The position numbers and the translations under genes were made by a program. From Notamacropus eugenii (lineage: Eukaryota; Chordata; Mammalia; Diprotodontia; Macropodidae): a stretch of 64,000 nt of DNA. The stretch spans positions 28,068,903 through 28,132,902 of the forward strand of contig NC_092878.1 in NCBI RefSeq assembly GCF_028372415.1. The letters are read 5' to 3'. Of this stretch, positions 42,146 to 53,400 are shown one piece after another (positions within the stretch are counted from its first letter, which is position 1; each line of letters starts with the position of its first letter). The notes below the pieces were generated by a model. The model ran no database searches and was not told the DNA's origin. It saw nothing but the letters and a program-made list of their open reading frames with translations.

Positions 42146-43441
42146 ACTGTGAGGCTGATGGGTTTGGGTGCCTGTGCTTGGACCCCACTTCTAAAATCAC
42201 TTTTCTCCCTAACTTCAAAACACTGTCCCTGGCAGTTTCTCCCCTGCCTGAGGACAACATGCCCTAGCAAAACTGTTGTCTCTCTTTCTAACACAGTAGC
42301 CAGCTACACCTATAGAATTTATTACTTTGAACCAAGTGTGTACTGGCTGAACTGGCTATGTACCAGATCATAAAGAAATTTGCTACTCATTGACCAATCA
42401 TATGTATCCTAGACTTAGCCATACGTATACTCCCTCACATTTATCTTGTCTAACAAGACATCGATGGGGGCAGCCTGGGAATTTCTCAATTAGCTCTGAC
42501 CATTAGTTGACTAAGTGATATTTCAGGCCTAAAGCCACACCTCCCTGTAGTCCCACCTTGGGTTATTTCCCAATGAACTCTGGATAAAATACCTGCACAG
42601 TAGATACTAAAAGTGCATGATCCTTTAAGAACTAACCACTCCTTAACCACTCCCTAATCCCACCCTGAATCACCTAGTTAGCATATTTGGCACATATTAT
42701 ACTATAGTTTAACCTATATAAACTTTACCTGTACCCCTTTCAAATCACAGGTTCCCTAAGAACTTTTGCCCATTGAAAAGTGTAACACTAAATCTTAACC
42801 ACCCTGACTTCAAGAATGCTTGAGTCCGTGAATTCATTCCAGATGGCCCTCCCCTGTACTCTGGTCTTTGGGGTGGAAGAGCCCCTAAATCCACCCCCGC
42901 CTTTTCCCAACCCTCTTCAGTGCTACCTAGCTGCCTGACTTCAAAATGGTGCCTCAGATACTAGTTATGTGACCTGGGCAAGTCATAGTACCTACTTCTC
43001 AGAGTTGTGAGGTTTAAATGAGATGACTTATACAATGGTCTTTGTAGACCTTAGAATGCTACAAAAGTACCAGTTGCTAATCATAATCATCACACTACTT
43101 TTCTTCTTTTGTCTTCTGTCTTTTCTTTCCCCAAAGTCCTAGGTTTTTACATGGAGTAGTATAAGTATTTCTAGGAAATGAAACTGCTTCTCTCCTGAGT
43201 GGCTAGCAAACCAAGCACAGGCAGGACATCATTTTTAACTGTTCCAATTTTCTTCTTTTCTTCCTTCCCACAGTCATTTTATGGGAACATCTTAGCCATC
43301 AGAACCTCTTTTCTCTTACTACCAAAGAAGTAACCATTCCAGAGTGAGCTGTATTGAGTATCTCTGCATTCCAGAAGCCAGGTATCTGGTTATTTCTTAT
43401 GTCCTGGATATATCTTTCCCCAAGGCCCAAGGGGCTCTCAC

Positions 43442-43499
43442 CTCAAGTAGAAAGTGGCCTCCCTTTCAAGGCAGCCACTCGGCTTTCTGCACTGGGCTC
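43442..43499 (-). other. Exon-like segment, possible degenerate SPTBN5 PH exon
   Basis: Splice-like borders (accttgcag and gag|gtgaga) enclose 58 bp. Read in the phase set by exon A it gives AALKGRPLST and then TGA. LKGRPLS loosely resembles the LxGxxLS strand of the human PH domain. The evidence is too thin to call it an exon. Confidence 0.22.
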
Positions 43500-43849
43500 C
43501 TGCAAGGTTGTGGGGGGCCAAGGAAGCAACCTCCTGAGAAAAGGCAAAAAGTAGATCTCCACACTGACCCCTCTTGTCTTTTCTGCCATTTCTCAGCTTT
43601 TCCTCACCTTTGAACCCTCTCCCCTCTTTGGGCTCTCCTCAGTCACCCACTCCACCTTTCCCCCTTCCTTCCCTAATCTTCTGGGCTTTGCCCCATATAC
43701 CACAAGTAATTTTCTCTTCTCTGGGTTCAGCCTCAGTAGGTCCCATTGCAATGCCCCATCATTCTTCTTCCAGGGATTCCCACCCAACTGCAGAGACAAA
43801 CCATGGGCATTGGGAGTGGTTTTCCTCCCCTTCCTCCTCCTTTCTTCCT

Positions 43850-43873
43850 CCCCCCCCCCCCCCCCCCCCCCCC
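43850..43873 (+). repeat. Poly-C run (C24)
   Basis: Twenty-four uninterrupted C, following a pyrimidine-rich stretch; G24 on the other strand. Confidence 0.97.
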
Positions 43874-44379
43874 GCCCTTGACTTTCTCTTCCTTCTCAAG
43901 CAACTGTATAGTGATTTAAGGAACAGATATCTTTGGGGCTTCTTCAGTATGGCAGGGAAAAGGGATGACTGTCAACCGAAGGCAGAACCTTCCTTCCCTA
44001 GGATTCTGAAGAACCCAGGGCAAGGGTGGGAAACCTGAGGCCTTGAGGCCACATGTGACCCTCTAAGATTTTAAGTCCTGCCCTTTGACTGAGAGGGTCA
44101 CACTTGAGGACCTAGATGGCTACATGGGGCCTTGAGGCCACAGGTTCCCCACCCCTGGTTTAGGGGCTCTGTTGCTCCTTACAGCACCTATGGATTATGG
44201 CTGGGAACCAGTCCTGCAGAAGCAGTAGCATCCTGGTGGGGGTGGGGTCCCCCAACAGAAGTGGCTTATATACACCCAGACCACAGAAAGTCATTTCCCA
44301 ACCCTCCATTCAACCTGAGGACTTCAAGGAATCTAGTCCTACTGCTGTGGGAGGAGAGAAGAATAAAGACAGGACTCAC

Positions 44380-44457
44380 CTGTCTCCCTGAAGGCCGGAA
44401 CTGTTGTTTTTCCTTCAGTTTTTTTAACCCTTCCAGGGCTGGAGGATCCTTTAGACC
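44380..44457 (-). CDS. SPTBN5: SPTBN5 exon A (last recognised)
   Basis: Acceptor gctttcag and a strong donor cag|gtgagt bound 26 codons in phase 0. They encode LEGLKKLKEKQQFRPSGRQ, resembling the human segment just before the PH domain (LEFKQ...PGGRQ). A following exon is required but not certainly found. Confidence 0.72.
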
Positions 44458-47400
44458 CTGAAAGCCAAGGACCCCCATGGTGAGAAATGAGAGGTTGGAA
44501 CTCCAGATCTGGGGTCAACCTTTCTATTGGTAAGCCCAGCATTTAGCACATAGTAGGCACTTAATGAATGCTTTATTCACACATTCACTCATTCACTCAC
44601 AGAAGTGAAGTCATGCAGGAGTAAATAGCCAAGTTGGGATTCAAACTCATTTCCTCTGACTCCAAATCCATTGTTTTTTTCAATACATCACATCGCTCAC
44701 TCACTGTCCCAGTGTCTCCCAAATCCCAGGTCCCCTGGTCATTACTCACTAATATGGTGCCAGGGGATAGGAAGGAAGCAGAACTGGTCTCCCTTGTCCC
44801 CAAGGGTTGCTCCCCACTTGACTCCCTCTGTTGCAGGGGGACATTCTGCTTGACTATTTGCAATGGGGAGAAGATGGTGGTGAAAGGAGGCCAGGGCTGG
44901 AAGGGAATCCTTTTCTGCAGGTTTCTCCTATCAGCCAATTTTGCTTCTGCCCCCAGGCGTTCCAGGGTCCTCTTCTTGAGGGATGGGATTCGTCTACTCT
45001 TTTCCATGGTCTTGGACCTTAAGTCTTCTACTTCGACCTGCTCCAGCAGCTTCTGGTCAATCTGTGGGCTCAGCACAGAGGCTGGGGTAAGACTAGGCCA
45101 CTGACCTGTGGGATCTGAGCTGATAGTCTATCCATGTCTCCTTCCTTTCTCAAACTTCTTCCAAACCCAGTCCTCCAAAGAACTCCTGATTCTCTGAGGT
45201 TCTGATCTTGCCCCTGATATCAGGAAGTTTCCCCCTCCCTGTCTCCCACCCCTTTACAATAGCACTTCATTCAATAAACACTGATTAGATATAGGGGCAG
45301 TACCAGATGGGAATGGGAACTGAAGGGGGAAAGGTTAAAAAAAAAGAGGAAAGGGCTTGGAAGGATTCTGAGTCACAATATGATACCAAGAAGATAGCTC
45401 CCCGCTCCCTCCCACTTGTAACTAGAGTATCTCATTCTGCCTTGGACCCTTGTTTTCTCCTTTCCACCCCTTGCCCCCATGCCTCAGTCTTCCTCTGCAG
45501 CTGGCCAAACTTCTCTTCCTGAGATGCCAGTGTCTTCTCAAGGTCCTGGTGCTTTCTGAGTAGCTCTTCTACATCAGACACCGAGCTCTGGAAAGAAGCA
45601 GGGCTGAAATGAGACCCAGACTTTGTGCCAGCCTCCATCTTCCCAGCCTTGTCTAGATTGCAAGTTCCTTGAGAGCAGCTATTGTCTTTTGTCTCTTTTT
45701 GTATCCCCAGCACCTAGCATGGTGCCTGGCACACAGCAGGCACTTAATAAATTAATTGTTCCTGTTACTTTTCTTTACACACTCTGTGTTCTGGACAAAC
45801 GGGTTCCCCAAACTTGCTATTTTCCACCTTCACTAGTTTGCCCAGGCTGATCCAGGGGCTTGGAATTCCCAAGTCTGCTCCTCATCTTCTTTCAAGGCTC
45901 AACACAAGTGCCACCTCTTACATGAAGCCACCCTTGATCTAACCTCCAAGGCATAAAATGTTCTCTTCCCTTTTCAGCTTTTCCTAGCACTTTATGATCT
46001 TTCCTAGTTTCCATCATGTTCTACAGATTATACATACATACACACATGTCATAGGCTCCGTTCCCATACTATAAGCTCTGCATTATTTTTCATTCTTGTG
46101 TTCCCGGTACCCATCATTGTACCAGCATACAACATTCCATATCCCACCTCCATACCTTTTTACAAGCTGTGACGCATGCCTGGAATGTACTCCCTCTTTT
46201 ACCACTACCCCTTAGGATCTCTGGTTTCCTTCAGATCTTAACTAAGTGTTCCCTCCTACATGGAACCTTTTCCCCATCCCCCAGGGCTTTTGCCTCCCCC
46301 ACCTGCTCCAAATATTTTGTATTTATCCTATACCACACTTATATTTATATATGACCTCAATACCCTACCCCCCTATAGAATATAAACTACTTGAGAACAG
46401 AGATTGTTTCACTTTCGTCTTTGTATCTCAGTGCCTAGCACATAGTAGGTGCTTTTAAAAAATAAGAAAAGATGAGGGGCATATTTAATTGGATAAGCAA
46501 CAAAAGGTGAGAACTGGACAAATGATACAGTCTAAAATCGACTTTACAGAGAAGTAGTCTTTTAAGAGAATTTTTATCCTTGGCCCTTTTTTTATTTTGA
46601 AAGGAGCAAAAGTGTTGCCTTTTACATAAGAGACAAAATAAATATTTATTGAATTATTTTGTTGAATCAAATTCCTTGACTGGTGGCCTGTCTTTACTTG
46701 CCTCCTCATCAGTCCTGTTTGGGCAGAGGCTCCAGCACTTACCAGTGAGTTAGAGAAGCTGGGCCCCAAGGGAAGCAGGAGAGGGCTGGGGGACAGGAGG
46801 CTGACTCACCCCAACGTTGGGGTCCAGGAGGAGGCCCTCTCTTGAGCTCAGCCAAGCGTCAGCCTTTTCTAGCTCCTGTCGGAGCATCTGCAGCTCCCAG
46901 TTCTCCTTGTACAGCTCGTGACGACGTGCCCACTTTTCCTGCAGTTCCTGCAGCTGGTCTCCTAGTTCCTGGAGCCACTCCTTCACCTGGATGATGAGGA
47001 GGATGATAAGGTTTGCAAAGTGTTATCTCATCCGAGCCTTATAGTAACCCTATGAGGCAGATGGTGTTATTTACCTCCATTCTTCAGATGGGGAAACTGA
47101 GGCACAGAGTGGTTAAGTGATTTGGACAAGGTAACCCCACTACTAAGTGTATGGGACAGGATTTGAGCTCAAGTCTTTATGATGCCAAGCCCGATGTCCT
47201 ATCTACTCTGCCACCAAGATGCTTCAGAAGACAGAGGACGGGTCCAGGTTGGCCAGATGGTGCAAGGTTAGATCATCCATAAGAGAGAAGCCTTGGGTTC
47301 AGAGCTTCTCCCACACTCTGAGCTCCCATTTTTCCACATTCTCTCTCCTAGATTTCCTTCTCCTTTCTGGGGCTCCCTCCCAAAGCTATCCTGTCCTTGG

Positions 47401-50400
47401 CTCCTGCTCCTACCTGTTCTCCTCCACTGACCTCTTGGGCCATAAAATGTCCACTGTCTACCAGCTGCTCTCCTTCTCGCTGGGCATCCTGCACCAGAAG
47501 CTGGTGTTCCTCAATGTCCTGCTGGAGCCTTTCATGCTGTAGTAACTGTTGTTCTGCCCTGGTTACGTCCCCAGACGGTTCTTCCAATGTTACCAGCCTC
47601 TGCATCTCTTGGGTCAAGCCTCTGTGGGACAGACAGACTTGGGTCAGATTGGGAGGAATAGGAGACTTCGATCCTGGAGAACGCACAAGGGGGTCATCAT
47701 CACAAGGGCATACTATCTTGTCCTCTTCCCCAAAGGAGATAGTGTGGTCCTGGAAAGACCACTGGCTCTGGAGTCAGAGAACCTGGGTTCAAATCCTAAC
47801 CCTGATGCTTATTATCTGTATAACCTTGGGCAAGTACTTTACTTCTCTGGGCCTCAGTTTCCTCATCTGTATAAATGAAGTCTGGGTTAAATTAGTGGCC
47901 TCTTGGGTCCTTAAGAGCTATAATCATCAAGTAGATGTAAGTGTGAAAAACAAAATGAGCTGTACGTTTGGTGAGAGCAAAGGACCACCAACGGATATCT
48001 CCTGTGGGCCACATTTGGAGAAAGTGAGGAAAGCCCCTCGGCACTGTTGGGTCTAGCAGGGTCTAGCTAGAGCCAGGCTCCTGAGAACCGACTGTGAGCG
48101 TTTACACCTAGGAAATCTGCAAACTCCACAAATCAGGCTTCAATTTATTGTTCTCTTGATTGTCCAGACCTAAGAAAGTGGTGGAGAAATGTTAAAAATA
48201 TCTTTCAGCCTTTGTTTGAAGACCACCAGTGGGGAGGAACTTACCGCCTTTATTTTTCTTGGCATCAAGCTTAAATTGGGCTCTTTGCGACTTCTATCCA
48301 GTGTTCCTAGGTCTCCTACCCTTGGGGCCTGATTCCTCTCACATCTGACAGCCCTTCTGTTAGGTCCCTGCAGTTTTCTCTTTTCCAGCTGCTTCAGCCA
48401 ACTTCTAGAGGGCATGAACTCAAAGCCCTTCACCATGCTGATTGCCTTCCTCAGCATGTTCTCCAACTGATCTAAGTCTCCTTCCCAGGATGTCTCCCCC
48501 ACTCCATACCCCACCCAGACCAATGGGGTCTGACCAGGTCAGAGCACAGCAGGCCAGCCTGTGGCAGGCTCCAGACAAGCCCCTATGAAGGATGGGGAGC
48601 AACTAGGCCTGGGCCCCACTCACAGCAGCTCTCTACAGCGGCTTATGAAGATGTGGCCATGTTCAGCTTGTCGCAGCCACTGCCCTCGATTCTGGGCCTT
48701 TTTGTCCAGTGCACCCCAGGATTCCTGCACCTCTGCCAATCTCTCGGCCAGGCTTTCCTGAACGGCTGGGTACAGCCGGCCCAGCCAGCCAGCTTCAGCC
48801 CGAACCCGGCCCACTTCCTTCTCCATGGCTGCCAGCTCCCGCTGCAACCAAAGCACATCAGTGAACCACACTCCCCTGGGATTTGTGCTCCCTGGCCTGG
48901 GGACCTCCTGCCCTTCATCCCCTCTCTCTCTCTCCCCTCTCTCTTCTCTCTCTTCTCCTCTCTTTTCCCCTCTCATTTACACTCCCTCTCTTTCTCCCAT
49001 TTTTCCATATCCTCACCCCTAGACTCCTCCCTCTCTCTCCTCTTTCTCTCTGTCTCTTTCTCAGTCTCTCTATCTCTGTCTCTCCCTTAGATCTAGTTAC
49101 AGAGCCCAGAAGGTTGTGCTAACTCAGGCCTGTGGGAAGGAGAATCTGCTGTCCGGCTCTCCCAGATCAAAGGCACCCTCACCTACCTCCAGGTTCCTCT
49201 GCTGTCGCTGAAGGGCCTGCACAGATGACAAATTGTGGCCCTGGTCCCCTTGACCCAGCACAGTGGTCTTTTCCTGTATCCAGCTCCATAACTCAGCTGC
49301 TGCCTGATCAAAACTGTGGACCTCTCTGGCAGCAGCCAGGTTCTGGGAAGACAATAAATAAATATACTTCAGTATCTTTACTGCTTTCCTTCTCCTGCTC
49401 ATTTTACAGATGAGAAAACGGAGGCAAACAGGATTAAGTGACTTGCCCAGGGTCATACAACTAGGAAGTGTCTAAGGCCAGATTTGAATTCAGGTCTTTC
49501 TGATTTTAGGCATGGCACCTATCCACTGTACCATTTGAGCCTCACCTATACGGTGGTTCCATTAGTATAACCATTTTACGGGTGAGGAAACTGAGGCTCA
49601 GAGTGGATAAATGGCTTGACCAGGATCATGTCACTGGTATTTCATGCAGGATTTGCATCTACGTATTTCTGACTCCAAATACAACAAACTACTCCACTTC
49701 CTCTCCTGTATGTATCACCAATGCCTTGCCCGTCACAGACACTTAACAAAGAAATGTTTGTTGGATGGAATTATAGGATGTAGAGCTGAAAACACTGTAG
49801 CGGCCATCTGGTCCAAAGCCCTTATTTTACACATAGGGAAATTTAGGCCTGGTAAGGTGAAGGGATTCATTCAGGGTTACAGGGTCTTAGCTCTCTGGGA
49901 AAAAAATGTATGCAGGTCACACTTAAGCTTAACGCGTATTAGCATTTTCTCCATCCCTTTCTTGAATCTAGACCAGTAGTATCAAACTCAAATAGAAATA
50001 GATAGGGCAGCATATTGACTTAGAAAATCACAGATTAGCATTATCTATGCTTTATTCTATTTTTATTTATTTTGCTAAAAATTTCCCAGTTACATTTTAA
50101 TTTGATTAGGGGGCAACTAGTGAGTTTTACAGGGCATGCAGCTGCTACCTCAACTTGGACACTTCTGATCTAGACAAGGAGCAAAACAATATAGTCCTCA
50201 TTTGTAATTTTTGTTTATTTCAGAGGGAAATGCTCATGCTGAAAATGTAATAGTCATCTCTGGTATGAGCTGGTTCCAGAACACCACTGATCAGTCTCTT
50301 TCACATTGTCATGGATGGTTACAGCACCCATCCCACAGATGCTAATGGGATGGACTGAAGGGTTTGGTGAGTACTTAAAAAAAAAGTGGGATAAAGCTTG

Positions 50401-53400
50401 AATTTCACAGCGGGAGTCGGTCAAAGGGAGCGCATTTTTCATGGATGAAAAGGCCATGGTCAGTCCTAAACTGGGGGAGGGCCTGTTTGGTAGGGGCATC
50501 CCCCACTCCAGATCTGGTGGAATCTGGGACTTCCCTCTCCAGCTTAAGCTCCAGAATCCTTTTAGGGGCTGACAAACAATTGACCTCACTCTCAAGGTGG
50601 CATATCATTAATAACCAACAGTACACCGAGGAGCCAGAGCATAGGAGGACTGGGCCACAGGACTGATGATAGTAATAGCCAACACTGACATAATTTAAAG
50701 TTTGCGAAGTCCTTTACTTGTTCACTGTCCTTTGGTCTTCACAACAACCCTGTGAAATAGATGCTATTTTTTTTTAACCTGTTTTATAGATAGGAAAACT
50801 GAGACAAATAGAGATTTTTTTTTTAAAGTGACTTGCCCAAGGTCACACAGCTAGCAAGTGTCTGAGACTGGATTTTCACTCAGATCTTCCTTCTCACCTA
50901 GCCTTCTACCACGCATGGCCCATCTGCCCCTCCCGGGCAGGTCTGTTTGGCTTGTACCTCTGTGCGGGTCCTCATTGCTTTGTTCAACTGTTCCCAGGAG
51001 TCCTCGATGCGGCTCCTTTGAGCTTGGATCTTGGGGTAGCACCTGGGGGCTGCCTGTTCCAGGTTGCCAGCCAACTCGCGAAACCCCTGAATCTTGGGTG
51101 GCCCCAGCGTCTGCACTTCTTTTTGGAAAGCGTGGAACTTCTCTTCCAGTACCTGTAAGGGTGGGACCCAGAATTCCAGCTGCCAACCCTTTACCTTAGC
51201 CCTGCCTAGAACGTACTCCCTCCTCCCCTCTGCCTCTTAGAACCTCTGGTTTCCTTTCAGGCTTAGTCCAAGGTTTAATGTTACCTTGGACATTAAACTC
51301 TTAATCTCTACAGTTGAACTCCTGGAGAGCAGGGACTGTCTTTTACATACAGTAGGCGCTGAATAAATGTTTGTTGACTGGCTTGTCATCTAGTGTAATC
51401 CCTCTACTTCATAGATGATGAAACTGGGACCCAGAGAGGTAGTAACTTATCTGATCTGGGATATGAACTCTGGTTTCAAGTACCCTCACGTCACACATCA
51501 CCTGTATCTGTTTTGCTTCTACATATATGTAATCCGTATCAAATGGTTTACCATCATAAGGAGGGGGGAGGAAGAAAATGTGGAACTCAAAATTTTATTA
51601 AAAAATGAATATTAAAAATTGTCTTTACATGTAATTGAAAAAATTAAATACCATTTAAAAAAATTTTTAAATGTGTTTTGCATATAGTCTATTTAAGAAC
51701 GTTTCCCTGGCTGGATTGCCAGATCCCCAAGCAAGGGCTGTTTACTTTTGTCTAGCACCAAGCCTGGCCTTAAAGATATATTTCAAGATTGAATGATCCT
51801 ATGATCGATTGAGGGAAAGACATCCTCCCTACCCCAGGGTATTCCCACTGTACTTGCAGGCCAGGGCATGGGAGAATCTTGGCTGGGCCTGCCCATCCCT
51901 TCGTTAATTAATCAGCCCTGTCCCTAGAACACACAACATGCAGAGCCCAGGAATTCCCTCCCACATCCTGGGGTCCTTTCCTACCTCATGACTTCCTTTC
52001 TTATCATACAGTCACCCTCCCCTTTTCATCTCTCATGGGGATAAGACTTTGTCACAGAAGTCACCTTGACATCCTCCAGGTCCTGCCCATAGTCTTGGGA
52101 CTCAGCCGTGGCCCGTTTGCCTGACAACCAGGTATCCAGAAGCTGGGCCTCCCGCGCCAGTTGAAAAAGGGACTGCTGTTCTTGTAGGCTTTGCCCCTGG
52201 CTCTTGGCCTTTTGCAGTAACCCCTTATGGGTCTCCCTCAGAGTTTGTAGATGGGTCAGTGCCTTAAGGCTAGGAATAAGAAGAGGGTCATCTTGAAGAT
52301 GGAAGCCTTTCTTTTTTTGTTTTGTGGACAAAATTGGAGTTAAGTGACTTGCCCAGGGTCACGCAGCTAGTAAGTATCTGAGGTTGAATTTGGACTCAGG
52401 TCCTCCTGACTCCAGGGCCGGTGCTCTATCTACTGGACCACTTAGCTGCCCCTAGCATCCTTCCTTTAATACTTACTTCGGATGCTTACTACTCATGTGA
52501 TTTTGGGTTTCTGAGTCCCTAGGACTCAGTTTCTTAATTTGTAAAATGAAAAATTCATTGGACTAAATGACCGCTAAGCCCTTTCAGGTTCTCAGGTTCT
52601 GATCCTACAATTCTATGATGACCCCTGCTGGTTGGGTCCGATTTCTTAGCCATCTCCTTGAGTTATATTTACTCACCCTTCTCCTCTCTGCTATCTTGCT
52701 TACCTCTCTGGGTTGGGTCTGCCCTCTAGGTGGGCTCCAGTCTCCTGCAGCTTCTCAAGCCGAGTGTGGAATCCTTCCAGGTCCTTCCTTGTGGCCTCCA
52801 GCCTCTGCAGCATGGCCCTGGTGGTCTCCTCATTCTGCCCCGGCTCTTCATTTTCCAGGAGCAGGCCTCGTTCTGACAGCCAGGATTCTGCCTCTAGGAG
52901 CTGGAGAGTAATTCAGTGAGATTAGATCATCACCCCATCCCTCTCCTGAAGTTTGCTCTTAGGGATTTCTGCCAGAGGATTCAAAGGGAGAAAAGGAATA
53001 GATATATCCTCATTTCTGAGGAGGGGAGCCAGGTGTGCAGTGAATAAAATACTGGGCGTGGAACTCATCTTTCTGAGTTCAAATCTGGTATCAGACACTT
53101 CCTAGCTATGTGACCCTGGGTAAGTTACTTAATCCTGTTTGTCTCAGTTTCCTTATCTGTAAAATGAACTAGAGAAAGAAATGGCCAAACCACTGCTCAG
53201 AAAAACCCAAATGGGGTCAGGTCACAACTGAACAACAATTAAATCTTTGGTAAACATGCCAAGGAGTTGTAAAGGAGGGCTCCTGAGTAAATGAGGGGGT
53301 TAGTGTTCCCTTCTGGTTCTAAACTTATGATCCTATAACCTAATGTGCTTTATCTCCAACTACTGGGTTCATCCTAGTTCCTTCTCACCTCTGTCAGAAA

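Larger units (their letters stand above)
28969..44379. other. 15.4-kb PLA2G4B-SPTBN5 interval without a recognised gene
   Basis: Contents in order: PLA2G4B 3' UTR (to about 29.7 kb), CR1/L3 fragment (30.7-31.1), SINEs (31.36-31.5, 31.85-32.09, 32.37-32.53), unassigned AT/CT-rich sequence (32.5-35.1), SINE remnants (35.1-36.3), an exon-like island (36.85-36.94), a hAT-like element (37.69-37.88), L1 3' ends (37.9-38.77 and 39.30-39.52), MAR1-like SINEs (40.2, 41.26, 41.92) and a poly-C run (43.85). Any SPTBN5 PH exons and 3' UTR should lie here. Confidence 0.7.

Noticed and set aside
43574..44038. Proline-rich open frame around the poly-C run
   Set aside because: Low-complexity C-rich DNA read as protein; no homologue or splice signals.
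44634..45104. A 156-codon plus-strand frame
   Set aside because: Antisense shadow of SPTBN5 exon B, which has correct splice sites and phase on the minus strand.
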